DNA from: Novosphingobium sp.
GTDB lineage: Bacteria > Pseudomonadota > Alphaproteobacteria > Sphingomonadales > Sphingomonadaceae
Assembly: GCF_030699305.1 (NCBI RefSeq)
Contig: NZ_JAUYNB010000010.1
Span: forward strand, 434,001-498,000
Length of the DNA stretch: 64,000 bases
Reading direction: 5' to 3'
Position numbers and translations under genes: made by a program. This document shows positions 42,446 to 51,804 of the stretch, one piece after another. The notes under the pieces are model-generated. The model was given only the letters and a program-made list of their open reading frames with translations, had not been told where the DNA came from and did not search any database. Each line of letters starts with the position of its first letter. Position 1 is the first letter of the stretch.

Positions 42446-43327
42446 TCAGGCGTGTTCCTGGGCCTGGGCAATCGGCGCGCCGGTGCGGCGCACTGCCACG
42501 ATCAGCACCCCCAGCAGCGCAATCGCGGACCCGGCGATCATGCGTCCGTCCAGCTGATCGCCGGTGATCATCACCCCCAGCGCGATTGTCGCCAGCGGGG
42601 TAATCAGCGTCAGCGGGGCGAGCAGGTTTGCCTCATACCGCGCGATCAGCCCGTAATAAGCGGTATGGGCGATCACCGACACGATCAGCGCGGAAAACAG
42701 CAGCGCGGCCACGAACGGCCAGCCTGCCGCCAGCGCGGTCTGCCATTGCCCGGTTTCGAACAGCGCAGTCGCCAGCGTCAGCGGAATGCAGGCGGTCAGC
42801 GCGACCCAGGCCTGAAACCGCATCGGGGCGATTTCCTCGGTCTGCTTCATCAGGATTGCCCCCAGGGAGCCTGAAAACGCCGCGCCCAGCACGAACACCA
42901 GCCCGGCGGACAGCGCCAGACCCGGCCGCCAGACCACGATCAGCACGCCCACCAGCGTCAGCGCAATGCCCAGCCCGCGCCGCCAGTGGATCCGTTCGCC
43001 CAGCAGCATGATCGACAACAGCGTGGTGATCGGCACCCCGGCCTGGATCACCACCGCCGCCGCCGACGGCGAAGCCGTTTGCAGGCCGATGAACAGCAGC
43101 GCGAAATTGCCGGCCCCCATCAGCAGGCCGATCAGCACGATCCGCCAGAGCGGGCGCGGCACGGGGCGCAGCCACGGCAACGTGACCGCCAGCACCAGCG
43201 CAAACCGGATCGCGGCGAAGAACAGCGGCGGAATCTGCCAGTCGCCGACCACGACCTTGCTCACCACGTTGCTGGCCGCCCAGATCAGGCAGATGACAGT
43301 CAGCAGGCCAAAGTCGCGCGGGTTCAT
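42446..43327 (-). CDS. EamA/DMT-family transporter
   Basis: A 293-residue protein of ten hydrophobic helices arranged as two EamA repeats (residues about 5-138 and 148-280). Motifs are FAAIRFALVLAVTLPWLRP and MLLGERIHWRRGLGIALTLVGVLIVVWRPG in the first, and APLTLITPLATIALGVMITGDQLDGRMIAGSAIALLGVLIV in the second. Members export amino acids, metabolites or nucleotides. Substrate cannot be read. It converges on the RND gene with a 10-bp gap and is not obviously part of an operon. Confidence 0.9.
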   Translation of the reverse strand: MNPRDFGLLTVICLIWAASNVVSKVVVGDWQIPPLFFAAIRFALVLAVTLPWLRPVPRPLWRIVLIGLLMGAGNFALLFIGLQTASPSAAAVVIQAGVPITTLLSIMLLGERIHWRRGLGIALTLVGVLIVVWRPGLALSAGLVFVLGAAFSGSLGAILMKQTEEIAPMRFQAWVALTACIPLTLATALFETGQWQTALAAGWPFVAALLFSALIVSVIAHTAYYGLIARYEANLLAPLTLITPLATIALGVMITGDQLDGRMIAGSAIALLGVLIVAVRRTGAPIAQAQEHA

Positions 43328-43506
43328 GGCCCCTTATGTGTCGCAGGGCGGACGGTTTGGCCAGAGCCAACCCGGCCACGCTCGTCAGCTTTTCAAGCGG
43401 GGTGGCGACCCGCAAATCCAGCGCTGGCCAGCCGCGCAGGCTGGACTTGCCCCGGCGATGCCGTCAGGCTGGCCGTTCAATTGATTGCCGGGATTGCATA
43501 GCTGCC

Positions 43507-44496
43507 ATGACTCTGGACCTTCCGCTCGACGCCAACCAGATCACTCTGCGCGACGGCATCGCGCGCTACCTGGCCGATCACGACCAGCCGGATTGGACTG
43601 CGCTGGCGGGCGATCTGGGACTGATGAGCATCGGCATTCCGGAAAGCGCTGGCGGCTTTGGCGGCGGCGCGACCGAACGCGCGCTGACGGCTGCCGCGCT
43701 GGGGCCGACACTGGCGGCGTCGGACTGGCTGCCGCACGTGCTGGCCGCCGATCTGCTGGCCCGCGCCGCGCCGGATCATGCAGTGTTGCCCGCACTGGCG
43801 CTGGGGGAACAGCGGATCATGCTGGTCGATGCGGCGAACCATGCCGGGTTGAGCGGTGATCCGCTAAGCGGCGCAGCAACACTGGTGGCCGGAGCCGCCG
43901 CCGCTGATTGGGCGCTGGTGCTGGACGATCACGCCGTGCGGCTGGTCCGGCTGGGCGGGGCCGGTGCCGCGATCACGCCGCGTCCCATGCTGGACGGCAC
44001 GGTGCTGGGCGACATCGCCTTTGCCGCGCCGCCGACGGAAACGGTTGCGGGGGGCAATGCCGCCGCCGCGTTGGCGGCGCTGGGCCGCGACGCGCTGATC
44101 GCGGGGCGCTGCGCAGAGGCGTGCGGGCTGATGCGGCGGATGCTGGATGATACGGTCGCGTTCCTCGGCCAGCGCCAGCAGTTCGGCCAGCCCATCGCCC
44201 GCTTCCAGGTGCTGCGCCACCGCGTCGCGGATATGCAGATGACTTTGCTGAAAGCCGCCGCGCTGACCGAAGTGGCGGTGCAGTCGGAAAATGCCGATCC
44301 CGCCGCGCGCCGCCATGCGACCAGCGCCGCTGCGATCGAGGTGATCGACGCGGTCCGCGCGGTGGGCGAAGGCGCGGTGCAGATGCATGGCGCGATGGGG
44401 CTGACCGGCGAACTGACGCTGGGCCGGTTTTACAAGCGCGGCCTCGCCATCGGCGCGGAACTCGGCCCTGCGCGGCGGCATTTTTCCGCTCTCTGA
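43507..44496 (+). CDS. Acyl-CoA dehydrogenase family protein (short type)
   Basis: A 329-residue acyl-CoA dehydrogenase, shorter than the common 380. The N-terminal helical domain and IPESAGGFGGGATERALTAAALGPTLAASDWLPH are present. The middle beta domain is abbreviated (LVAGAAAADWALVLDDHAVRLVRL). The C-terminal helices show GRCAEACGLMRRMLDDTVAFLGQRQQFGQPIARFQVLRHRVADM. The position of the usual catalytic Glu and the FAD SGAG loop are degenerate. Such short members often form heteromers with a longer partner, and the convergent gene at 44601 is a candidate. Confidence 0.85.
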   Translation: MTLDLPLDANQITLRDGIARYLADHDQPDWTALAGDLGLMSIGIPESAGGFGGGATERALTAAALGPTLAASDWLPHVLAADLLARAAPDHAVLPALALGEQRIMLVDAANHAGLSGDPLSGAATLVAGAAAADWALVLDDHAVRLVRLGGAGAAITPRPMLDGTVLGDIAFAAPPTETVAGGNAAAALAALGRDALIAGRCAEACGLMRRMLDDTVAFLGQRQQFGQPIARFQVLRHRVADMQMTLLKAAALTEVAVQSENADPAARRHATSAAAIEVIDAVRAVGEGAVQMHGAMGLTGELTLGRFYKRGLAIGAELGPARRHFSAL

Positions 44497-44505
44497 TCCA
44501 ACCTA

Positions 44506-44577
44506 ATCCGTTCGTGTCGAGCCAAGTCGAGACACAGCCGCGCCAACGTGTCTCGACTTGGCTCGACACGAACGGAT
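44506..44577. repeat. Perfect 30-bp palindrome between convergent genes (REP-like)
   Basis: Left arm 44506-44535 and right arm 44548-44577 are exact reverse complements over 30 bp, separated by a 12-nt loop. The arms contain GTGTCGAGCCAAGTCGAGACAC, itself with internal symmetry. It sits 9 bp after one acyl-CoA dehydrogenase stop and 23 bp before the other. The CCGTTCGTGTCGAG core is familiar as a dispersed repeat of sphingomonads, from memory. It can serve as a bidirectional terminator or REP element. Confidence 0.9.
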
Positions 44578-44600
44578 GGGTTGTGGGGGCTTGATGGTCG

Positions 44601-45728
44601 TCAGCGCAGCATCAGCTTGGCGATGATATCGCGCTGGATCTCGTTCGAACCGGCATAGATCGAAGCCGCGCGGTTGTTGAGATAGCGCGGCACGGTCACC
44701 GTAATGTCGTCCGGCAGATCGGCCTCGCGCGCGCGCCAGCCGGGGGTGCCCAGGATGTCGCAGGCCAACACGTCGATCGCCTGCGACGCCTCGGTCCCCA
44801 GCACTTTCAGGACTGACGGATAGAGCGCGGTCGGCCCTTCCTTGCGCAGCGCCTTCAGCTCGATGGCCTGCAAGGCTTCGAGCGATACCGCCTGACGCGC
44901 GATCTTGTGGCGCAGCACCGGATCGTCCGGGCAGGCCCGTTCCACGTCGCGCAGCCGGGCGACCAGCGCCGGGGCATAGACCCCGCCGCGCTCGAACGCG
45001 AGCAGGTGCTTGGCGACCGACCAGCCGTCGTTTTCCTCGCCGAGCCGGCTGGCCTGCGGCACGCGGACATCGTCAAAGAACACCTGGTTCAATTCGTGAT
45101 CGCCCGCCAGCGTGTGGATCGGGCTGACCCGGATGCCGGGGCTGTCCATGTCGATCAGCAGGAAGCTGATCCCGGCCTGCGGCTTGCCCGCGGTCGAGGT
45201 GCGGACGAGGCAGAACATCCGGTTGGCGAAATGGGCATGGGTGGTCCAGATTTTGGACCCGTTCAGCACATAGTCGCTGCCGTCCCGGTCGGCCCGCAGG
45301 CGGAGCGAGGCGAGGTCCGAGCCCGATCCCGGCTCGGAAAAGCCCTGGCACCAGTAATCCTCACCCGACAGGATGCGCGGCAGGTAATGGGCCTGCTGCT
45401 GCGGCGTGCCGTAATGCATCAGCACCGGGGCGACCATCTTCAGGCCCATCGGCGCGAGGTGCGGGGCATCGGCGGCGACGCATTCGGAAATGAAGATGTA
45501 CCGCTGGACCGCGTCCCAGCCCGGCCCGCCAAATTCCAACGGCCAGTCCGGCGCGGCCCATCCGCGCGCGTTGAGGATGCGCTGCCAGGGCAGAGAGACG
45601 TCGGGATCGTGAAATACGGACGGCGTGCGGCGCGCGGCGCGGCGCAGGTCATCGGGCAGGTTGCCCGCGATAAAACCGCGCACTTCATCGCGAAAGGCGC
45701 TGAGTTCAGGGGAGAGAACGTTGTCCAT
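44601..45728 (-). CDS. Acyl-CoA dehydrogenase family protein
   Basis: A 375-residue FAD enzyme with normal domain order. It has GFIAGNLPDDLRRAARR, PDWPLEFGGPGWDAVQRYIFISECVAADAPHLAPMGLKMVAPVL, and QGFSEPGSGSDLASLRLRADRDG. It also has LNGSKIWTTHAHFANRMFCLVRTS and the C-terminal YLNNRAASIYAGSNEIQRDIIAKLMLR. The Glu-to-other change at the catalytic position cannot be judged by eye. With the short partner gene it may oxidise an unusual branched, cyclic or sterol-derived acyl-CoA. The start at 45728 (MDNVLSPELSAFRDEV) matches the family. Confidence 0.9.
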   Translation of the reverse strand: MDNVLSPELSAFRDEVRGFIAGNLPDDLRRAARRTPSVFHDPDVSLPWQRILNARGWAAPDWPLEFGGPGWDAVQRYIFISECVAADAPHLAPMGLKMVAPVLMHYGTPQQQAHYLPRILSGEDYWCQGFSEPGSGSDLASLRLRADRDGSDYVLNGSKIWTTHAHFANRMFCLVRTSTAGKPQAGISFLLIDMDSPGIRVSPIHTLAGDHELNQVFFDDVRVPQASRLGEENDGWSVAKHLLAFERGGVYAPALVARLRDVERACPDDPVLRHKIARQAVSLEALQAIELKALRKEGPTALYPSVLKVLGTEASQAIDVLACDILGTPGWRAREADLPDDITVTVPRYLNNRAASIYAGSNEIQRDIIAKLMLR

Positions 45729-45899
45729 GATGCCCTTTTGAGCAAGCCGCGCGGCACTTGCCAACCTGTTGTTCGCGTCGGGCCGGTTATTGGCTTCAGG
45801 CCGGCTGCACGCCGCCCTGTCTCCGCGCCCGGCTCTGCCTGCGGTTTTTCGTGCGGCTGACCATTTTCTTTCATGGAGAACAGCCATAGACTGCCCGCC

Positions 45900-46883
45900 A
45901 TGAAGCAAACCGATCCCCGCCTGCTCGATCATTTCGAAACTCCGGCCCTGTTGATTTCTGGCGGGCAGGTGCGGTTTGCCAATGCTGCGGCGCGTGAAGT
46001 GCTGGGTGCGCATGTCATCGGACAAGACCCGCGAATCGCGATTCGCGATCCCAAGGTGGTCGCGCTGCTCAGCCAGCCGAACGATGGCAGCGTGACGGTC
46101 GATGGGCTGTCGGTGCGGGGCAGCCGGTGGAAGGTGTCCTGCCACGTGCTCGATGGCGGCGCGCGGCTGCTCGTCATGGATGACTTGTCCGTGCGGGTCA
46201 GCGTGGCGCGTGCCCATGCCGATTTCGTTGCCAACGCCAGCCACGAACTGCGCACGCCGCTGGCCGCGATCCTGGGTTATGTTGAAACGCTGGACGATTC
46301 CAAGGCCGGGGCGGACGAAGCCACGCGCAAGCGGTTCCTGGGGATCATCCGCCACGAAGCCCGGCGGATGCAGGCGCTGATCGAGGATCTGATGTCGCTG
46401 TCGCGGATCGAGGCGGTGAAGCACGATGCGCCGACCGCGCCGGTCGATCTGGTGGCGCTGGCCCGCGAATGCGTGGGCGAAGTGGGCGAACGGGGCAAAG
46501 TGACCATCACCACCAACACCGAAGCGGCGCAAGTGGCCGGGGATCGCGGGCAACTGGCGCAAGTGGTGCGCAACCTGATCGACAACGCGATCAAATACGG
46601 CAAGCCGGGCGGTGATGTGGCGGTGATGATCGAGGTGACGCCTGCGGGCCGCGTCGCGCTGAGCGTTCATGACGAAGGCGACGGCATTGCGCCTGAACAT
46701 TTGCCGCGCCTGACTGAGCGGTTCTATCGGGCCGATGCCAGCCGCAGCCGCGCGGCGGGCGGAACCGGGTTGGGGCTGGCCATCGTCAAGCACATCGTGG
46801 AACGCCACCGGGGCCGATTCGATATTGCCAGCCGCTCCGGTGAAGGCACCGTCGCGACGCTCATTTTGCCGCTGCTGCCCTGA
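45900..46883 (+). CDS. phoR: PhoR-type sensor histidine kinase (soluble form)
   Basis: A 327-residue kinase. Residues about 5-95 form a small PAS-like domain (LLDHFETPALLISGGQVRFANAAAREVLG). HisKA follows (FVANASHELRTPLAAILGYVETL, phospho-His 115), then the HATPase domain (QVVRNLIDNAIKYGKPGG, VHDEGDGIAPEHLPRLTERFYR, GGTGLGLAIVKHIVERHRG). No membrane helix is visible, unlike classical PhoR. Start choice is uncertain: the ATG at 45873 adds nine residues; neither has a strong ribosome binding site. It precedes pstS and presumably phosphorylates PhoB at low phosphate. Confidence 0.88.
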   Translation: MKQTDPRLLDHFETPALLISGGQVRFANAAAREVLGAHVIGQDPRIAIRDPKVVALLSQPNDGSVTVDGLSVRGSRWKVSCHVLDGGARLLVMDDLSVRVSVARAHADFVANASHELRTPLAAILGYVETLDDSKAGADEATRKRFLGIIRHEARRMQALIEDLMSLSRIEAVKHDAPTAPVDLVALARECVGEVGERGKVTITTNTEAAQVAGDRGQLAQVVRNLIDNAIKYGKPGGDVAVMIEVTPAGRVALSVHDEGDGIAPEHLPRLTERFYRADASRSRAAGGTGLGLAIVKHIVERHRGRFDIASRSGEGTVATLILPLLP

Positions 46884-46930
46884 GCCGATGCCCTGAGCCG
46901 ATGCCCTGAGCTGGTGACCTGAATCGGGGT
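46879..46930 (+). repeat. Degenerate 13-bp tandem repeat after phoR
   Basis: Four 13-bp units lie end to end: two exact CCCTGAGCCGATG, then CCCTGAGCTGGTG and ACCTGAATCGGGG. The first unit contains the phoR stop codon. The array ends 12 bp before the PHO box. Confidence 0.85.
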
Positions 46931-46942
46931 TATGTGGCGGAT

Positions 46943-46971
46943 TGTCATCAAACTGTCACGCAACCTTCATA
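46943..46971 (+). promoter_or_regulatory. PHO box upstream of pstS
   Basis: TTGTCAT (46943-46949), 4 nt, CTGTCAC (46954-46960), 4 nt, CCTTCAT (46965-46971). The first two units are one mismatch each from the PhoB half-site CTGTCAT, with exact 11-nt spacing; the third is weaker. It ends 37 bp before the pstS start. Confidence 0.88.
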
Positions 46972-47008
46972 TCCGCCCAGTCATTACTCGCTGACCAAAG
47001 AGGTTGCC

Positions 47009-48052
47009 ATGCGTTCGATCAGTTCATTTACCGCCGTTGCCCTCTCCTCGCTGGCCCTTGCGGCTTGCGGTTCGGGCGGCTCCTCGTCAGGCTCGCGCGA
47101 TTTTGTCCGCGTGGTCGGTTCATCGACCGTTTATCCGTTCTCAACCGCCGTGGCAGAGAGCGCTGCCAAGTCGGCCGGGATCAAGTCACCGGTGATCGAA
47201 TCGACCGGAACCGGGGCCGGCATGAAGCTGTTCTGCGCCGGAATCGGCGCCCAGCACCCCGACGTCGAAAACGCTTCGCGCCGGATGAAGCTGAGCGAGT
47301 TTGAAGAGTGCACCAAGAACGGCGTCAAGGACATCATCGAAATCCAGATCGGGATCGATGGCCTGGCCTTTGCGGCGGGCAGGGATGCTCCGGCGATGAC
47401 GCTGACGCCGGCCGAGATCTACAAGGCGCTGGCCGCCAACCCGTTTGGCAAGCGGAACACCGCCAAGAACTGGTCCGACATCAACCCGGCGCTGCCCGCG
47501 ATGCCGATCCTGGTATACGGCCCGCCGACGACTTCGGGCACGCGCGATTCGCTGGCCGAACTGATCCTGGAAAAGGGTTGCGACACCGATCCGGCGATGA
47601 AGGCACTGAAGACGTCCGACAAGGACGCCCACAAGAAGGTCTGCACCGAGGTCCGCAGCGACGGTCCGTATGTGGATTCGGGTGAAAACGACAACCTGAT
47701 CGTCCAGAAGCTGGCCCAGAACCCCAAGGCGATCGGGGCGTTCGGGTATTCGTTCCTGGAAGAAAACCTGAAGACGCTGAAGGGCGTGCCGCTGTCAGGG
47801 ATTGCGCCGACGTATGAAACGATCTCCGACTTCTCGTATCCGGGTGCCCGCGCGATGTACATCTACGTCAAGCCGGCGCACCTCAGCGCGATCAAGGGGT
47901 TGGCCGAGTACATGGCTGAATGGCCCAAGGTGTGGGGCGCTGACGGCCTGCTGAAGTCAAAGGGCATGATCGTGTCCCCCGAAAACGTGCGCGCGCGTTA
48001 TGCGGACGTGGTGACCAACAAGACCTTGATGAACTCTGCTGACCTGAAGTGA
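47009..48052 (+). CDS. pstS: PstS phosphate-binding lipoprotein
   Basis: A 347-residue periplasmic binding protein. The lipobox LALAAC gives Cys 20. Phosphate-binding segments are VVGSSTVYPFSTAVAE (residues about 34-49), ESTGTGAGMKLFCAGIG, ASRRMKLSEF and GPPTTSGTRDSLAELILEKGC. It captures phosphate for PstCAB. AAAGAGG lies before the ATG at 47009, and the longer in-frame opening upstream lacks a signal. It heads the pst operon behind a clear PHO box. Confidence 0.95.
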   Translation: MRSISSFTAVALSSLALAACGSGGSSSGSRDFVRVVGSSTVYPFSTAVAESAAKSAGIKSPVIESTGTGAGMKLFCAGIGAQHPDVENASRRMKLSEFEECTKNGVKDIIEIQIGIDGLAFAAGRDAPAMTLTPAEIYKALAANPFGKRNTAKNWSDINPALPAMPILVYGPPTTSGTRDSLAELILEKGCDTDPAMKALKTSDKDAHKKVCTEVRSDGPYVDSGENDNLIVQKLAQNPKAIGAFGYSFLEENLKTLKGVPLSGIAPTYETISDFSYPGARAMYIYVKPAHLSAIKGLAEYMAEWPKVWGADGLLKSKGMIVSPENVRARYADVVTNKTLMNSADLK

Positions 48053-48071
48053 TCGGACGACACGCGCTCCC

Positions 48072-49445
48072 ATGATTTCGCAATTTGTCTTGGTGGTGGT
48101 TCTGGGCCTTGGCGCGGCTGGCTGGTTTGCCGGTCGCGCCAAGGCCCGATTGCTGTACACCGGTCGTGGATCGCTGGCGGCAATGCCGGGCTATCATGCC
48201 TGGCACCTGCTGCTGTGGATTGTCATCCCGGCGCTGCTGGTCTGGACGATCTGGGCGGGAATTTCGCCCGCGATGGTGCGCGACGCGGTGCTGGCCGATC
48301 CGGCTGCGGCGCAGTTGCCGGCATCGGATTTTGAACGCGATGCCATTCTGGGTGAAGCCAGGCGACTGGCTGCGGACCCGGCCGCCGCCGTGTTCAACCC
48401 GCTTGCCGCCGGGCTTGCCGACACCTTTCGCAGCGTCAAATTACGGTTCGACCTGATTGGCGCGGCACTGGCGCTGCTGGCCGCGTTCGCGGGCGGGGCG
48501 TTTGGATATACCCAGGTGCGGCCAGACTTTCCGGCGCGCACGCGCGTGGAGCGGGCAACGCTCAGCGTATTGCTGCTGGCATCGTTGATCGCGGTTCTGA
48601 CCACGGCGGGGATCGTCCTGTCCCTGCTGTATGAATCCGGCATTTTCTTCAGCGCAGTCTCGCCGATCGATTTTCTGACCGGGTTGCACTGGGCCCCCAA
48701 GACCGGCTCCGGGCCAGACCTGGGCAAGGATTTCGGCGCGGTTCCGCTGTTCTGGGGAACGCTGTTCATCGGCGCGATCATTGCGATGATCGTCGCGATC
48801 CCGCTGGGCCTGATGAGCGCGGTGTTCCTGACGCAATATGCCTCAGCCCGGATGCGCAAGTGGCTCAAGCCCGCGCTGGAAATCCTCGCGGGGATCCCGA
48901 CCGTGGTCTACGGTTATTTCGCCGCGCTGACGGTGGCCCCGCTGGTGCGCGATTTCGCGGCCGCGATGGGGTCGCAGAATCCCTCCTCCGAAAGCGCACT
49001 GGCTGCCGGTCTGGTGATGGGGGTGATGATCATTCCGTTCGTCTCCTCGATGGCGGATGACAGCATTGCTGCGGTGCCGCAGGCGATGCGCGATGGCAGT
49101 CTGGCGATGGGCGCGACCAAATCGGAAACGATCAAGCGGGTCCTGCTGCCTGCCGCCTTGCCCGGAATCGTGGCGGGCGTGATGCTGGCGGTCAGCCGGG
49201 CGATCGGCGAAACCATGATCGTGGTGATGGCTGCGGGCGCGGCGGCGCGGCTGTCGATCAATCCATTCGACAGCATGACCACGGTTACCTACCAGATCGT
49301 CCAGTTGCTGACTGGCGATCAGGAATTCAACAGCCCCAAAACCCTGTCCGCGTTTGCGCTGGGGCTGGTGCTGTTCGTCGTCACGCTGGCGCTCAACATT
49401 GTCGCCTTGCGCGTCGTGAAGAAGTATCGGGAAGCGTATGATTAG
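48072..49445 (+). CDS. pstC: PstC phosphate ABC transporter permease
   Basis: A 457-residue permease, longer than E. coli PstC (about 320). The extra N-terminal part (residues 1-170) holds two or three hydrophobic segments and a soluble stretch, a form seen in other alphaproteobacteria. The permease domain (about 230-450) has six helices and the EAA-type loop DDSIAAVPQAMRDGSLAMGATKSETIKRVLLPAALPGIVAGVMLAVSRAIGET in parts. It pairs with PstA in the inner membrane. It follows pstS by 19 bp and overlaps pstA by 8 bp. Confidence 0.93.
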   Translation: MISQFVLVVVLGLGAAGWFAGRAKARLLYTGRGSLAAMPGYHAWHLLLWIVIPALLVWTIWAGISPAMVRDAVLADPAAAQLPASDFERDAILGEARRLAADPAAAVFNPLAAGLADTFRSVKLRFDLIGAALALLAAFAGGAFGYTQVRPDFPARTRVERATLSVLLLASLIAVLTTAGIVLSLLYESGIFFSAVSPIDFLTGLHWAPKTGSGPDLGKDFGAVPLFWGTLFIGAIIAMIVAIPLGLMSAVFLTQYASARMRKWLKPALEILAGIPTVVYGYFAALTVAPLVRDFAAAMGSQNPSSESALAAGLVMGVMIIPFVSSMADDSIAAVPQAMRDGSLAMGATKSETIKRVLLPAALPGIVAGVMLAVSRAIGETMIVVMAAGAAARLSINPFDSMTTVTYQIVQLLTGDQEFNSPKTLSAFALGLVLFVVTLALNIVALRVVKKYREAYD

Positions 49446-50328
49446 CTCATCCTGGCAATCGCCCGACATGCAGCGGCGGCTGGCCAGCCGCCATTCGGCC
49501 GAGCGCCGGTTCAAGGCGACGGGGCTGTTCGCCATCGTGCTCAGCCTGGGGTTCCTGGCCTTCCTGCTGGTAACCATGCTGGCCAAGGGGCTGGGCGGGC
49601 TGGACCTGGCGTTCCTGACGGGATCGGATTCCACCGACGCCTCGGTTGCGGGCGTGTGGGGTGCGGCCAAGGGTTCGATCCTGACGATGGCTGTCACGCT
49701 GGCGCTGTCGTTCCCGCTGGGCGTACTGGCGGCGGTCTATCTGGAAGAGTTCGCGCCCAAGGGGCAGCGCTGGGTGGAATGGGTCGAAGTGTCGATCAAC
49801 AACCTGGCCGCAGTGCCCTCGATCATTTTCGGCCTGCTGGGTCTGGCGCTGTTCATCAATTTCCTGCACCTGCCGCGCTCCTCGCCGCTGGTCGGGGGGA
49901 TGACGCTGGCGCTGATGACGATGCCGGTGATTGTCATTTCCGGTCGCAACGCGATCAAGGCGGTCCCGCCGTCGATCCGCGATGCCGCGCTGGCGATCGG
50001 GGCCAGCCCGGTGCAATCGGTGTTCCATCATGTCCTGCCGCTGGCGCTGCCCGGCATCCTGACCGGAACGATCATCGGCATGGCCCGCGCGCTGGGTGAA
50101 ACCGCGCCGCTGCTGATGATTGGGATGCGCGCGTTCGTGGTCACTCCGCCGGGCGGATTCACCGATCCGGCCAGCGTGATGCCGATGCAGATCTTTCTGT
50201 GGTCGGATGAAATCGATCAGGGCTTTGTGCAGAACACTTCGGCGGCGATCATCGTTCTGCTGGTGCTGCTGATGGCCATGAACGGCCTCGCCATTTATCT
50301 GCGCAACAAGTTTGAGACCCGCTGGTAA
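49438..50328 (+). CDS. pstA: PstA phosphate ABC transporter permease
   Basis: A 296-residue permease with six helices. The EAA loop reads [61 protein letters not shown] in parts. The periplasmic loop includes ITP-like [23 protein letters not shown]. It forms the phosphate channel with PstC. Its start overlaps the pstC end by 8 bp, and pstB follows 4 bp after its stop. Confidence 0.94.
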   Translation: MISSSWQSPDMQRRLASRHSAERRFKATGLFAIVLSLGFLAFLLVTMLAKGLGGLDLAFLTGSDSTDASVAGVWGAAKGSILTMAVTLALSFPLGVLAAVYLEEFAPKGQRWVEWVEVSINNLAAVPSIIFGLLGLALFINFLHLPRSSPLVGGMTLALMTMPVIVISGRNAIKAVPPSIRDAALAIGASPVQSVFHHVLPLALPGILTGTIIGMARALGETAPLLMIGMRAFVVTPPGGFTDPASVMPMQIFLWSDEIDQGFVQNTSAAIIVLLVLLMAMNGLAIYLRNKFETRW

Positions 50329-50332
50329 CCCC

Positions 50333-51100
50333 ATGACAGAACAAAAACTCAAGATAACGGCCCGCGACGTGAACGTGTTCTACGGCGCAAAACAGGCCAT
50401 CAACGATGTTTCGATCGATATTTCGACCGGGGTGGTGACAGCCTTTATCGGCCCGTCGGGCTGCGGCAAATCGACCTTTCTGCGCACGCTCAACCGGATG
50501 AACGATACCATCGCCGGGTGCCGCGTGGATGGGCGGATCGAACTGGACGGCTCGGACATCTATGGTTCGGGGATGGACGTGGTCGAACTGCGCGCCCGCG
50601 TGGGGATGGTGTTCCAAAAGCCCAACCCCTTCCCCAAGTCGATCTATGAAAACGTTGCTTACGGCCCGCGCATTCACGGCCTCGCCGGAAACAAGGCCGA
50701 GATGGATGCGATCGTCGAAAAGTCACTCGGCCGGGCCGGTCTGTGGGACGAAGTGAAGGATCGGCTGGCCGAATCCGGGACGGCGCTTTCGGGCGGACAG
50801 CAGCAGCGCCTGTGCATCGCCCGGGCGATTGCGGTCAGCCCCGAAGTTATCCTGATGGACGAACCGTGCTCCGCGCTCGATCCCATCGCGACTGCGCGGA
50901 TCGAGGAACTGATCGACGACCTCAAGGAACGCTACGCGATCGTGATCGTCACCCACTCGATGCAGCAGGCCGCGCGTGTTTCGCAGCGCACCGCGTTCTT
51001 CCATCTCGGCACCATGGTCGAATACGGCAAGACATCGGACATCTTTACCAATCCGCGCGAAGAGCGCACGAAGGATTACATTACGGGCCGCTACGGCTGA
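50333..51100 (+). CDS. pstB: PstB phosphate ABC transporter ATPase
   Basis: A 255-residue ABC ATPase. Walker [10 protein letters not shown] at 40-48, Q loop [22 protein letters not shown], signature [16 protein letters not shown], Walker [15 protein letters not shown] loop [12 protein letters not shown]. The [10 protein letters not shown] segment is diagnostic for PstB. It drives phosphate import and, with PhoU, signals to PhoR. The start at 50333 is chosen because it follows pstA closely and matches the family N terminus. Confidence 0.96.
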   Translation: MTEQKLKITARDVNVFYGAKQAINDVSIDISTGVVTAFIGPSGCGKSTFLRTLNRMNDTIAGCRVDGRIELDGSDIYGSGMDVVELRARVGMVFQKPNPFPKSIYENVAYGPRIHGLAGNKAEMDAIVEKSLGRAGLWDEVKDRLAESGTALSGGQQQRLCIARAIAVSPEVILMDEPCSALDPIATARIEELIDDLKERYAIVIVTHSMQQAARVSQRTAFFHLGTMVEYGKTSDIFTNPREERTKDYITGRYG

Positions 51101-51111
51101 GGAATTCGAAT

Positions 51112-51804
51112 ATGGCCGAACATACCGTCAAGGCATTTGATAACGAAATCGCGCGGCTGCGCGGTCTGGTCGCCGAAATGGGCGGGCTGGCCGAAGTTCT
51201 GATCCGCGATGCCGTGGAAGCGCTGGTCAAGCACGATGAAGTGCTGGCCCACACCGTGGTTCTGGCCGATGCCAAGCTTGACGCGCTGGAGGCTGAGGTG
51301 GACCGGCTGGCCGTGCGGATCATCGCGCTGCGCGCCCCGATGGCGGACGATTTGCGCGATGTGATCGCCGCGCTCAAGATTTCCGGCGTGGTTGAACGGA
51401 TCGGCGATTACGCCAAGAACATCGCCAAGCGCGTTGGCCACATCGAACGGCTGAAGAAGTTCGAACCGCTGATTCTGGTGCCTGCCATGGCGGAAATTGC
51501 CCAGGGCATGGTTCGGGACGTGCTCAACGCCTATGGCTCACGCGATGCCGAACTGGCGATTGAAGTGATCGGGCGGGACGAAAAGCTCGACAATTTCTAT
51601 GACAGCATCTTCCGCAATCTGGTGGCCCACATGATGGAAAACCCGGCGACCATTTCCAGCGCTGCGCAGTTGCTGTTCGTGGCCCGCAACCTGGAACGGA
51701 TCGGCGATCACGCCACCAACGTGGCCGAAATGGTCTATTTCGCCGCCACCGGGCTGTATCACACCGGGCGGGAACTGCCGCTCCTGGACGAAGAGCTAAA
51801 CTGA
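51112..51804 (+). CDS. phoU: PhoU phosphate signalling regulator
   Basis: A 230-residue helical protein of two PhoU three-helix repeats (about 8-110 and 120-215). The metal-binding-type motifs are RIGDYAKNIAKRV in the first and RIGDHATNVAEMVYF in the second, corresponding to E/DxxxD clusters. PhoU links PstB and PhoR and keeps PhoB off when phosphate is plentiful. TGAGGAAT precedes the start. Its stop shares one base with the phoB start. Confidence 0.96.
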   Translation: MAEHTVKAFDNEIARLRGLVAEMGGLAEVLIRDAVEALVKHDEVLAHTVVLADAKLDALEAEVDRLAVRIIALRAPMADDLRDVIAALKISGVVERIGDYAKNIAKRVGHIERLKKFEPLILVPAMAEIAQGMVRDVLNAYGSRDAELAIEVIGRDEKLDNFYDSIFRNLVAHMMENPATISSAAQLLFVARNLERIGDHATNVAEMVYFAATGLYHTGRELPLLDEELN

